Below are positions 23,842 to 31,809 of a stretch of 48,263 nucleotides of DNA, piece by piece. The number at the start of each line of letters is the position of its first letter. Within the stretch, counting starts at the first letter, position 1. The DNA comes from Lacisediminihabitans sp. (GTDB taxonomy: Bacteria > Actinomycetota > Actinomycetes > Actinomycetales > Microbacteriaceae). The DNA is taken from assembly GCA_025362355.1 (NCBI GenBank), contig JANYGT010000156.1:1-48263 (forward strand), given 5' to 3'. A program made the translations under genes and the position numbers. Under the pieces are notes generated by a model. The model was given only the letters and a program-made list of their open reading frames with translations. It had not been told where the DNA came from and made no database searches.

Positions 23842-24614
23842 GGTGCCTCGTGCCTGAATGCTGCGATTTCGGCGAGCGCCTCGACGCCGTTCGCGACCGC
23901 GATATCGAACAGCTGCTTGCCCCACGCGGCGTTCGCCCCGGTCGCATCGCCGATGACGCCCGAGGGGCCGAAGTCGTTGCTCAGCCATCCGAAGTGCACA
24001 GGTCCGCCATTGAACTTGATGTATTTGAGGTCGGCCATGTGATCGGGCACCCACCGTTCGGCCTTCGACAGGTCGACGAGCTCCGGGCGCAGATGCAAGA
24101 TCATGGATGTCTCGCCGTGACCGCCGTGGATGCCGAAGCCACGTTCATCCGGTCCGTTGATCCCGTCGCCGGCCGCCATCCCTGCGCCCATCAGGAAGGT
24201 GCGGAGCCCGAATCGGCGGCGCAGCTCGCGGAGCGCGACCTGAAGGAGCGCGATGTTGCCGCCGTGGCCGTTGAAGAACACGATCGTCTTCGCTGGGGTG
24301 TTGGCGACCGAGCGTCCGATGTCGACGACCGTGTTCAGCAGCGTCTCGGCGTTCAGCCACATCGTGCCGGGCGCCCAGTGGTGTTCGTCGCTCTTCGTGT
24401 AGGCGAGACCGGGGAGCAGCCAGACGTCCTGGCCCTCGGCCGCGGCGGTCTCGACGACGGCCCTACCGATCAGGTCGGCGGTCAGGAAGTCGGTCGACAG
24501 CGGAAGGTGAGGCCCGTGATGCTCGATGGCGCCGGTCGGCAGCACGAGGATTGAATCCTCGGTGAGCGCTGCGGCCGCGGCGGGCCCTGACAGGTTGACG
24601 AGGTCGCGGCTCAT
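23838..24614 (-). CDS. Creatininase-family amidohydrolase
   Basis: A 258-aa protein with the creatininase metal motifs: PTGAIEHHGPHLPLSTD (Glu, His and Asp ligands), FFNGHGGN, and GFGIHGGHGETSMIL (Glu ligand). The family opens cyclic amides (creatininase), removes formyl groups (ArfB) or trims mycofactocin precursors (MftE). No mycofactocin genes are near, so hydrolysis of a small cyclic amide or formamide made by the neighbouring oxidases is the best guess. ATG 24614 overlaps the FAD oxidase stop as ATGA. Confidence 0.82.
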   Translation of the reverse strand: MSRDLVNLSGPAAAAALTEDSILVLPTGAIEHHGPHLPLSTDFLTADLIGRAVVETAAAEGQDVWLLPGLAYTKSDEHHWAPGTMWLNAETLLNTVVDIGRSVANTPAKTIVFFNGHGGNIALLQVALRELRRRFGLRTFLMGAGMAAGDGINGPDERGFGIHGGHGETSMILHLRPELVDLSKAERWVPDHMADLKYIKFNGGPVHFGWLSNDFGPSGVIGDATGANAAWGKQLFDIAVANGVEALAEIAAFRHEAP

Positions 24615-25942
24615 GAGACTTTCCGTCCGGTGAGTACGGACGGGTCGACGAGTTTGCCCGGGTTCAGCAGTCCATTCGGATCGGTGGATGCCGCGAGCGC
24701 CATGGTGCGCTCCGGCTCGAAGTCGACGAACCACTGGTGCGGATTGTGGTAGCCGACGCCGAGCGCGGTGAGTTTCTCGAAGCCGGCGTAGACCTCCTCG
24801 GGGGAGGAGTAGATACCGGCGATCATTCCGATCGGGCGGCCGTGCTGCGATTCGATGTGCAGCAGTCCGCCGGGGTAGACGGCCTCGACCTCGGCGATGC
24901 GATGGACGAGCGCATCGCCCGATACCTCGACGTGGAAGTACGTGTCGGGGTACGACTTCTGCAGCCATTCGATCGGATGGTTGTACGACATCATGCTGAT
25001 CTTCATCGTCGCCTGTGCACCCTCGAGCACCTCCTCGACCCGCCCGCCGGCGGCCTCGACCAGACGGGTGGCCTCCGCGACGGTCGCGACGTCGAGGATG
25101 GCACGGAGGCTCGACCGGCCGTCGGGGATGCCTGGTTCGCGTGGCAGGGCATCCGCAAGCACGACCGGGTCGGCTGAGACGAGGCGCGGTGTCGGCTCGA
25201 GGTCGGCGAAGGGGTGGATGAGCGACAGCGCCGGACCGAAATCGTCGAAGCTGGCGTAGAACGCGCGCCACTCCTGCAGCGGCTCGAGCGCGACGGTGGC
25301 CGCCGCGATGATGCCGGCGGTGCCGTAGTTGTGCACGTAGGGCTGGGCTGCGTCGCCGTCGACGTGGATGAGCCGGGCATCCGGTTCCGCGTGCACGACG
25401 TCGAGCGCGAGCACGAAGCCGTTGCTGTTCGAGCCGTGCTTGATCGACCCGGTGCCACCGGATCCGCCGGAGAGGAAGCCCCCGACCGAGGAGTTCGCCG
25501 TCGACGGGTACATCAGCACCTGCTGGCCGACCTTGTTCGCGGCCTGTTCGAGCGCGGCGAGGGAGGCGCCGGCATCCGCGGTGATGAAGCCGTCGCCGAC
25601 CTCGGTGATGGTGCGCGCCCGGGAGGTGTCGAGCACGAGACCGGCCCGCATCGGGATCGCCTGGCCGTAATTGCCTGTGCCCTTGCCTCGAGGTGTGATC
25701 GCGATCCCGTGTCGCACGGCGGCGCCGATCACCTGCGCGATCTGCTCTGCGCTGGTCGGCCAGGCGACGAGGTCGGCGAGCCCGAGCGGAAGCTGCTCGC
25801 TGATGACGGGCGAGAGGCGGGATCCGTCGACGGATGCTCGCTCCCGTGCGGCGAGTTCGGTGCTGACGCCGCGATCGCCGAGGAGTGCGCGCAGTTCGGA
25901 TTCGAGGGCTGCGAGGGAGGTGGGGGGAGTGATGGTCGTCAT
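24611..25942 (-). CDS. FAD-linked oxidase (vanillyl-alcohol-oxidase/GlcD type)
   Basis: A 443-aa flavoprotein. Residues about 55-235 form the PCMH FAD domain: GIAITPRGKGTGNYGQAIP, ADAGASLAALEQAANK, MYPSTANSSVGGFLSGGSGGTGSIKHG and a late YGTAGIIAAATV. The C-terminal half ends with DPNGLLNPGKL, the usual closing motif of this family. No covalent-FAD His is apparent in the RGKGTGN loop. It probably oxidises an alcohol or amine carbon of the imported compound with O2 or another acceptor. ATG 25942, with the upstream SDR stop 42 bp away. Confidence 0.82.
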   Translation of the reverse strand: MTTITPPTSLAALESELRALLGDRGVSTELAARERASVDGSRLSPVISEQLPLGLADLVAWPTSAEQIAQVIGAAVRHGIAITPRGKGTGNYGQAIPMRAGLVLDTSRARTITEVGDGFITADAGASLAALEQAANKVGQQVLMYPSTANSSVGGFLSGGSGGTGSIKHGSNSNGFVLALDVVHAEPDARLIHVDGDAAQPYVHNYGTAGIIAAATVALEPLQEWRAFYASFDDFGPALSLIHPFADLEPTPRLVSADPVVLADALPREPGIPDGRSSLRAILDVATVAEATRLVEAAGGRVEEVLEGAQATMKISMMSYNHPIEWLQKSYPDTYFHVEVSGDALVHRIAEVEAVYPGGLLHIESQHGRPIGMIAGIYSSPEEVYAGFEKLTALGVGYHNPHQWFVDFEPERTMALAASTDPNGLLNPGKLVDPSVLTGRKVS

Positions 25943-25984
25943 GGTGCGGAGCTTTCTGTAGAAATCGGTGCGTGTTCGAGAAGT

Positions 25985-26758
25985 TCAGTGCATGACCATC
26001 CCGCCGGTGACGTTGATCGCCTGCCCGGTGAGATAGTCGGCGTCGGCGGAGGCCAGGAAGAGAGCGACGCCGGCGACATCGGCCGCGGTGCCGAGACGCC
26101 CGAGCGGAGAGAACGACGCCCAGGTCTTCACGTCGTCGTCGGTGCGGGTGTCGGCACCCATCTCGGTGAGGATGTAGCCGGGGCAGAGTGAGTTCGCCGT
26201 GATGCCATGCTGGCCCCACTCGAGCGCCGCCACCCTGGTGAGCGCGACGACCGCGGCCTTCGACGCGGCGTAGGCGCCCTCGTTCGCTCCACCCTTCTTC
26301 GCGGCCATGCTCGCGATGTTGATGATCTTGCCCCCATCGCCGGCAGCGATCATCGAGCGTGTGGCGACCTGCATCGTGGTCAGCATCGCGCGGGTGTTGA
26401 TGGAGAAGAGTTCGTTCCAATCCGATACTGTGACGTCGAGCAGCGGCGCGAATCTCAGGATGCCGGCGCTGTTCACCAGGATGTCGACACCGCCGAGCGA
26501 CTCGACCGCGTACTCCGTGACCGACCTCGCCGAGTCGGGATCGACGAGGTCGACCTCATGGAAGTCGGCGCCGATGGATGCCGCGAGCGCCGACCCGCAC
26601 TCGACGAGCCGGTCGAGCACACTCACGGCCGCACCCTCGCCCGCGCACCGGGTGGCGATCTCGCCGCCGATCCCGCGCGCGCCACCGATGACGACGACCC
26701 GCTTGCCGGCGAGGCGGGTGCCTGCCTGGCGAGCCGCCGTCATCCGTGGTTCGTTCAT
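25985..26758 (-). CDS. Short-chain dehydrogenase/reductase
   Basis: A classical SDR of 257 aa: VVIGGARGIGGEIA is the dinucleotide loop, LVNSAGILRFAPL the NAG-type motif, NIASMAAKKG the catalytic Ser and YAASKAAVVALTR the Tyr-Lys pair; it ends GQAINVTGGMVMH. Aspartate in VLDRLVECG suggests a preference for NAD. ATG 26758 is 7 bp after the binding-protein stop; ATG 26743 is an alternative. Being inside the import operon, it probably oxidises a hydroxyl of the substrate. Confidence 0.88.
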   Translation of the reverse strand: MNEPRMTAARQAGTRLAGKRVVVIGGARGIGGEIATRCAGEGAAVSVLDRLVECGSALAASIGADFHEVDLVDPDSARSVTEYAVESLGGVDILVNSAGILRFAPLLDVTVSDWNELFSINTRAMLTTMQVATRSMIAAGDGGKIINIASMAAKKGGANEGAYAASKAAVVALTRVAALEWGQHGITANSLCPGYILTEMGADTRTDDDVKTWASFSPLGRLGTAADVAGVALFLASADADYLTGQAINVTGGMVMH

Positions 26759-26765
26759 GTGCTGC

Positions 26766-27941
26766 TTAGAATCCGATCGTCGTGTCGAGGAATTCGTTGG
26801 TGAACAGGTCGGTCGCCTTCAGTCCGGACTTCGGGGCCGAACCCGTCTTCGTGAAGAGCGGGGTGTCGATATCGATGACCTTCTGGATGCGCGCTTCCGT
26901 CATGTCTCCGACATAGGCGTTGTCACCGTTGGTCGCGATCTTGAGCTTCTTCATCTCCTTGACCGCGTAGTTCGCGACGTTGTCGTCATAGACCCAGCCA
27001 TTGTTGTAGGCCGTGACGAGCTGGGTGATGAGGGTATTCGTCTTGGTCGGGCTCGAGATGTAGTCGACGTCTGCCTGCTGTAGCACCGGCACGAGCTTCT
27101 TCAGGCAGGCCGAGTCCTTGCTGAGGTCTGCGGTGCGAACCGACATGGCTTCGGGGTAGATCGGGTAGCCGGTGTCGTTGATCAGCTGGAAGTTGACCGG
27201 CTTATTCCACGCGGAAACTTCATTCCCGTAGATGTAGGGCTCCGCCGTTGCGAATCCCTGCTGGCCGTCCTTGCCCTTGGCGGTCACGAATTTGGCGGGT
27301 GTGCCGTCGTACGAGCCGTCGGTCTGGGCGGCCGGCAGGATTCCGGAACCCTGCAGGTAGCCCATGTAGGCCGCGCCGTTGAAGTAGCGGACCACCCCGC
27401 CGGTGCTCTTCAATGCAGCCGCGAGATCTTTGATCGTCTTGACCTTCGGGTAGGTCGCTGGGTCCCACATCACCATCTGCGGTGAGATGTCGTTCTCCGC
27501 GAAGACGGCGGTGGTGGGCAGTGTCGCCGACAGCTGGACGGCCTCATCCGTCGAGACGTAAGCGAGCATGATGCTCTTGTCTTTGTAGAGTTCCGAGCTG
27601 ACCGTCTGGTAGCCGATGGCTGGCCCTCCGGAGAGGATCTCGACTTTGACGCCGGTCGATTTGCCCTTCGCATAGAGGTCGCCGGTCACCGACTTCTGGT
27701 CGGAGTTGATCACGGGATTGGGGCCGAGCAGCTGGTAGAGATGACCGTGGTCGGCCTCCGGGTTCCAGTCGGTTTGGATCTTCACGGTCGCCGGGCAGAT
27801 GCCGGAGAGATCGACGCCGCCGGCCGCTGCAGCCGAGCCGGTGGATGCCGGGGTCGCGCTGCTCGAACACGCGGTCAGCGCGATTCCGGCGGCGAACACC
27901 ATGCCGACGGCGATGGCGGACCGAACTGCTGTTTTGTGCAT
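26766..27941 (-). CDS. ABC transporter substrate-binding lipoprotein (NMT1/THI5-like)
   Basis: A 391-aa lipoprotein with an MHKTAVRSAIAVG signal and lipobox LTAC at residues 22-25. The mature part opens KIQTDWNPEADHGHLYQLLG, the hallmark of NMT1/THI5-like receptors that bind pyrimidine-, sulfonate- or riboflavin-like ligands. Many aromatic residues (YFNGAAYMGYL, PYIYGN) suit a flat ring ligand. ATG 27941 has AAGGAG seven bases ahead. It follows the permease gene by 82 bp holding a tandem repeat. The ligand is unknown; no TPP riboswitch core (CTGAGA) is seen, so thiamine precursors are not favoured. Confidence 0.85.
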   Translation of the reverse strand: MHKTAVRSAIAVGMVFAAGIALTACSSSATPASTGSAAAAGGVDLSGICPATVKIQTDWNPEADHGHLYQLLGPNPVINSDQKSVTGDLYAKGKSTGVKVEILSGGPAIGYQTVSSELYKDKSIMLAYVSTDEAVQLSATLPTTAVFAENDISPQMVMWDPATYPKVKTIKDLAAALKSTGGVVRYFNGAAYMGYLQGSGILPAAQTDGSYDGTPAKFVTAKGKDGQQGFATAEPYIYGNEVSAWNKPVNFQLINDTGYPIYPEAMSVRTADLSKDSACLKKLVPVLQQADVDYISSPTKTNTLITQLVTAYNNGWVYDDNVANYAVKEMKKLKIATNGDNAYVGDMTEARIQKVIDIDTPLFTKTGSAPKSGLKATDLFTNEFLDTTIGF

Positions 27942-27972
27942 CTGTACTCCTTGGTGGGGTGGGTGCGAAGGT

Positions 27973-28010
27973 GGTGCTGTGTGGGCGGTGCTGTGTGGGT
28001 GGTGCTGGGG
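27973..28010 (-). repeat. 14-bp tandem repeat between permease and binding-protein genes
   Basis: GGTGCTGTGTGGGC, GGTGCTGTGTGGGT and a partial GGTGCTGGGG run head to tail, 2.7 units, in the leader of the binding-protein gene. Too few units for a CRISPR and no unique spacers. Possibly slippage, or an RNA spacer that tunes expression. Confidence 0.75.
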
Positions 28011-28023
28011 AAAATCTGTCGGG

Positions 28024-28902
28024 TTACAGGTCATACCACTTGCCGACGACGCGGCGGGCGAGCCATCCGAAGAACAGGAAGACGACTATTCCGAGGAGCG
28101 AGGCGGTCAGGATGGCGGCGTAAGTTCCTGGGCCGTTGACCCTGGCGGTCGCGACCTGGATGAGCACGCCGAGCCCTGGAGTGCCGCGCTGGAAGAACTG
28201 GTCGCCAACGATCGCGCCGATGACCGAGAGGCCGGCCGCGTTGCGGAGTCCGAGGAAGATCGACGGCATCGCCGCGGGGAACTGCAGCTTGAGAAGGGTA
28301 GTCGCCTTGCTCGCACCCTGGAGCTTGAAGAGTTCGCGCTGTGCACGGTCGGCCGACTGCAGTCCGAACAGGGTGTTCGACACCATGGGGAAAACCGAGA
28401 TCATTACTGTAACAATCACGCGCGAGGCGAACTCGTAACCGAACAGTGCTCCGATCAAGGGTACAAGCGCCAGAATCGGCACGCACTGCAGGATGACCGC
28501 GTAGGGGAAGAGCGATCGCTCGAGCCATTTCGCCAGCGACATGAGGGTCGCCCAGGCGACGCCGATGACGATCGCGATCGCGAGACCGGTGAGGGCGACC
28601 TGTGTCGAGTTACCAAGATCTGCGAGCAGCTGCGGGCCGAACAGCGGATCGAGGAACCCTTTCGTGATGACCAGGTGCGGGTACGGCACGAGAAACGGCA
28701 GTCCCTGGACCTTGTCGTAGTAGGTCGCGATGAGGTACCAGATGCCGATCAGCAGGAAGAACACGATGACCGGAGGCCACCAGATCGCTGAGCGGCGTGA
28801 ATAGGATCGCCGAATCCGTGCCTCGCGCGTCGCGCGGCTCTGGCCGACGGCATCCTCGACGCTTGCGGTCGACGCGACCTGCTCGCTGGAGAGAAGCGAC
28901 AT
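28024..28902 (-). CDS. ABC transporter permease
   Basis: A 292-aa inner-membrane protein with six predicted helices, the first starting near residue 42 (IWWPPVIVFFLLIGIWYLI). The cytoplasmic loop EYGASKATTLLKLQFPAAMPSIF-like sequence (KLQGASKATTLLKLQFPAAM here) is the EAA motif that docks on the ATPase. It belongs to the BPD-transport group of SsuC/TauC/ThiX permeases. The start overlaps the ATPase stop by one base. N-terminus of 40 residues is charged and cytoplasmic. Confidence 0.9.
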   Translation of the reverse strand: MSLLSSEQVASTASVEDAVGQSRATREARIRRSYSRRSAIWWPPVIVFFLLIGIWYLIATYYDKVQGLPFLVPYPHLVITKGFLDPLFGPQLLADLGNSTQVALTGLAIAIVIGVAWATLMSLAKWLERSLFPYAVILQCVPILALVPLIGALFGYEFASRVIVTVMISVFPMVSNTLFGLQSADRAQRELFKLQGASKATTLLKLQFPAAMPSIFLGLRNAAGLSVIGAIVGDQFFQRGTPGLGVLIQVATARVNGPGTYAAILTASLLGIVVFLFFGWLARRVVGKWYDL

Positions 28903-29678
28903 CAGTTGTGTCCCTCCCTGAGAGCGTGCGACACTTCGCCGACGAGTTCGCCGAACTCCGGTGTGAAGCGGATGTCGGGATCCCGCGGCATGGGGAATGG
29001 AACGTCGAACGCTCCGACGATCGTCCCCGGACGCCCCGACATGACGATGACCTTCGTCGAGAGGTAGACGGCCTCTGATACCGAGTGGGTGATGAAGAGC
29101 CCGGCGAACTGCTTCTCGACGAAGAGCTTCAACAGTTCGTCGTTGAGGCGCTCTCGAGTGATCTCGTCGAGAGCTCCGAACGGCTCGTCGAAGAGGAAGA
29201 GCTCTGGCTCGAGTGTCAGTGAGCGTGCGAGCGACGCGCGCATCTTCATGCCCCCGGAGAGTTCCCGTGGCAGATTCTTCTCGAAGCCGCCGAGCCCGAC
29301 GAGGGCGATCGCCTCCTGTGCTTTCGCGGCCCGTTCCCGGGGTTTCATCCCGTTCAACTCTGCGAGCAGTTCGACATTCTTCGAGACCGTACGCCAAGCG
29401 AGCAGTGTCGCATCCTGGAACACGTAGCCGATGCGTTTCGTACCGACCGTCGCGGTGCCCTCGGACGCGACCTCGAGTCCCGAGGCTATGCGCAGAAGCG
29501 TCGACTTTCCGCAGCCTGACGGACCGACGACGGTGACGAATTCGCCCGGTTTGACGATCAGGTCGACACCCTGCAGCGCAATCGTGCCATTGGGAAACTG
29601 CATCGCGACGTTTCGGAAGTCGAGCAGAGTGCCGGCGGCGAGAGTCGTCGACGGTTGTGCGGGTGCTGTAGTCGTCAC
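28902..29678 (-). CDS. ABC transporter ATP-binding protein
   Basis: A 258-aa ATPase of the SsuB/TauB/ThiZ type. Walker A is GPSGCGKST, Q-loop is VFQDATLLAW, signature LSGGMKMR, Walker B LFLFDEPFGALDE, and switch His is in FITHS. The signature has M-K where LSGGMRQR is usual, a mild change. It lies 7 bp after the amidohydrolase stop and shares one base with the permease start, so the importer is translated as a unit. Confidence 0.93.
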   Translation of the reverse strand: MTTTAPAQPSTTLAAGTLLDFRNVAMQFPNGTIALQGVDLIVKPGEFVTVVGPSGCGKSTLLRIASGLEVASEGTATVGTKRIGYVFQDATLLAWRTVSKNVELLAELNGMKPRERAAKAQEAIALVGLGGFEKNLPRELSGGMKMRASLARSLTLEPELFLFDEPFGALDEITRERLNDELLKLFVEKQFAGLFITHSVSEAVYLSTKVIVMSGRPGTIVGAFDVPFPMPRDPDIRFTPEFGELVGEVSHALREGHN

Positions 29679-29685
29679 GACAGCA

Positions 29686-30942
29686 TCACCTCATTTCCAG
29701 GAGAGCGGAACTGCGAATGGTGGTGGGCGCCGCGACCTCGTAGGTGACGGTGCTCTGGGCAACCAGGTTGCCGGCGTGGATGACGTAGCGGTCGGCCGAG
29801 GCGTTGGCGATGACATCCGAGAGGGTGGTTCCGCGCACCGCGAGCAACTCCGCGGCTGCGCCGATCGTCACTCCTGCGACCGGCAGCGACATCACCGAAC
29901 GTGCTCCGCTTGAGACGGCAGCGTACGCCTCGTCGAGCGTGAGGTGGCCGGCGGTCACGAGCAGGGATGCGGTCTCGAGCGCATCGCTGCGGCCGACAGG
30001 ATTGAACGGGTCACGCACATTGTCGGCGCCGGCGGCGACCCGCACCCCGGCATCCAGCAGCGAGCGGAGCGCTGTCAGGCCGCGGGGAGTTGACACCGGA
30101 TGCTGCCAGCCCTGCAGGTAGAGGTTCGTGATCGGCAGCGAGATGATACCGATGTCGCTGGCCAGAACCTCGTCGATGACCTCGGCGAGGGCCGTTGCAT
30201 CCATGGTTCCGAGGCGGACGCAATGACCGGCGGAGACCGGCTGGGTCCAGTCGCGGACGATGCGCGCGTACTCGAGCAGCGTCGGGTCTCCGCCGAGACC
30301 CTCGTCGGTATGGAGGTCGACGCCGACCCCGCGCCGCTCGGCGATGGCGAGCAGTCGGCGAAGATCGACCAACGTGTCCGAAGCGAGGTGCGGTGCTCCG
30401 CCGACGAGGTCGATCCCGAGGTCGAGCGACTCCTCGACCAGTTCGTCGGACACAAGGGGGCCGGCAAGGGCGACGAGCTCGATGTCCATGAGCTCGCGCA
30501 GTTCGTCGCGCACCTGCACGAGGGCGCGCACCCCGCGCATCGGCTCGTCTCCCTGCAGGATGTCGACATGGCAGCGGATGGCGGTCGTGCCGTTGCGGAG
30601 CAGAAGCAGCGCCGCCTCCCGCGCGCGATCCGCGATGCTCTCGGTCGTCATCACCGACGAGTACGCCCGCCAGGAGTCGATGGCGAGCCCGAGGTCTCCC
30701 ATCGGAGGGTTGATCAGATCCCACGAGAGCGCCTTGTCGAGGTGGGCGTGCGGCTCGGCCGGTGCGGTGAGCAGCAGGAAGCCGCTGAGGTCGAGAGTGT
30801 TGGCCGCGGCCGCTTCCGGCGTGTGAGATCCGGCCGGCGCCACCCCTGTCACTACGCCTCCGGCGAGCGTCACATCCACTTGGGAACCGTCAGGCAGCGT
30901 GGCGTTCCGTATGAGGTCGATGCGCCGGGGGAGCGATGTCAC
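29686..30942 (-). CDS. Cytosine-deaminase-like amidohydrolase
   Basis: A 418-aa amidohydrolase of the CodA subgroup. Metal and catalytic residues are all present: EPHAHLDKALSW (HxH and the conserved LDK), DLHTDEG (His ligand and catalytic Glu), SAGHCVRLG (His) and AAGADNVRDPFNP (Asp ligand). CodA relatives deaminate cytosine, isoguanine or creatinine-like rings. As the first gene of the import operon it probably attacks the imported ring. GTG 30942 has AGGAGG nine bases upstream; the frame is open further to 31086, but that stretch contains the operator-like dyad and lacks a better start. Confidence 0.82.
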   Translation of the reverse strand: MTSLPRRIDLIRNATLPDGSQVDVTLAGGVVTGVAPAGSHTPEAAAANTLDLSGFLLLTAPAEPHAHLDKALSWDLINPPMGDLGLAIDSWRAYSSVMTTESIADRAREAALLLLRNGTTAIRCHVDILQGDEPMRGVRALVQVRDELRELMDIELVALAGPLVSDELVEESLDLGIDLVGGAPHLASDTLVDLRRLLAIAERRGVGVDLHTDEGLGGDPTLLEYARIVRDWTQPVSAGHCVRLGTMDATALAEVIDEVLASDIGIISLPITNLYLQGWQHPVSTPRGLTALRSLLDAGVRVAAGADNVRDPFNPVGRSDALETASLLVTAGHLTLDEAYAAVSSGARSVMSLPVAGVTIGAAAELLAVRGTTLSDVIANASADRYVIHAGNLVAQSTVTYEVAAPTTIRSSALLEMR

Positions 30943-31023
30943 GATGCTCAGCCTCCTGGCCTTCGACGGGTGCGGGGTGACCCGGTGCGCAGCCGTCGCA
31001 TCGTCGGGGAGGCCGCTTTCGAA

Positions 31024-31040
31024 TGTTGATAACCTCAACA
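31024..31040. promoter_or_regulatory. Operator-like dyad TGTTGA-N5-TCAACA
   Basis: Perfect 6-bp arms around 5 nt, within a larger GTTGAT...ATCAAC symmetry ending at 31045. It lies in the divergent space of the amidohydrolase operon and the XRE-cupin gene, so it is a likely binding site for that regulator. Confidence 0.45.
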
Positions 31041-31135
31041 TCAACGAATCTAAGGACACCCTGTTTCCGTCATGTAACGGCGCCATTGCGATGTGTTACG
31101 AGTCGGCTTCTCGATTTGTCACCGGCCGCGATCGT

Positions 31136-31153
31136 CAGTGAAGCTCATCACTG
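31136..31153. promoter_or_regulatory. Operator-like dyad CAGTGA-N6-TCACTG
   Basis: Perfect 6-bp arms around 6 nt. It covers the possible GTG start at 31138 of the XRE-cupin gene, which argues against that start and suggests autoregulation. Different in sequence from the dyad at 31024. Confidence 0.4.
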
Positions 31154-31224
31154 TCGGTCATCGTTGGAAGCATCGAAATCTGGAGGACACCGTCACGACA
31201 GTCACCGCTGCCACGCCGGTATCC

Positions 31225-31809
31225 GTGCCCGACGGCGTCATCGACAGGCAGGCAGAACTCATCGGTGCGCGCATCCGAGAGTTGCGTCTCGCGCGGGGGC
31301 TCACTCTCGTGCAGCTGGCCGGGATCGCCGAGCTGTCGCATCCGTTCCTCAGCCAGCTCGAGCGCGGCCGCGCGCGCCCGAGCATGGTGTCGCTCGAACG
31401 GATCGCCCGCGCTCTCGGCTCGAGCCAGCTCGAACTGATCGCCGCAGCGGAAGACGACGACGACGCTCCCGAGCAGTCGGATGTCGTGGTCGTCCGCGCA
31501 GACGAGGGGACTCGCGGTCCTTACGGCGATGGCCAGGGCCGACTCCTCGTGCACGGGCGTCGACGGTTCCACCCCATGGAGTTCTCCGGTTCGAACCAGG
31601 AACCGGGCGAATTCTACGAGCACGAGGGCGATGAGTTCCTGCACGTCGTCTCGGGAGTGGTCGCCGTCGACCTCGAGGGGCGAGAGAGCTCCGTGCTGAA
31701 GGCCGGCGATTCGATCTACTTCGCCGGCGGTATCCGCCACCGGTGGAGGGCGGTCGAGCCGGGCGGCTATCGGCTCTTCGTCGTCAAGGAGAGGCCGGAG
31801 CAGCGATGA
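31225..31809 (+). CDS. XRE-cupin transcriptional regulator
   Basis: A DNA-binding HTH (IGARIRELRLARGLTLVQLAGIAELSHPFLSQLERGRARPSM) is split here by position: helix-turn-helix at about residues 10-65, followed by a cupin sensor domain at about 110-190 with EFYEHEGDEFLHVVSG and YFAGGIRHRW. Such proteins regulate neighbouring catabolic operons in response to a small ligand held by the cupin. The start is uncertain. GTG 31225 (194 aa) is the first ordinary start after the dyad; a GGAGG at 31182-31186 points instead to in-frame GTC 31192. The stop overlaps the reductase ATG as ATGA. Confidence 0.85.
   Translation: MPDGVIDRQAELIGARIRELRLARGLTLVQLAGIAELSHPFLSQLERGRARPSMVSLERIARALGSSQLELIAAAEDDDDAPEQSDVVVVRADEGTRGPYGDGQGRLLVHGRRRFHPMEFSGSNQEPGEFYEHEGDEFLHVVSGVVAVDLEGRESSVLKAGDSIYFAGGIRHRWRAVEPGGYRLFVVKERPEQR

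Noticed and set aside
27960-28023. Possible CRISPR array
   Set aside because: Fewer than three short units, no spacers and no cas genes.
27942-31080. TPP riboswitch for the NMT1-type importer
   Set aside because: I looked for the conserved CTGAGA and ACCTGATC-type core in the leaders at 27942-28023 and 30943-31080 and did not see it.
31093-31224. Longer N-terminus for the XRE-cupin regulator
   Set aside because: GTG 31093 and GTG 31138 would put the start before or within a perfect dyad, and the added residues resemble no HTH protein.
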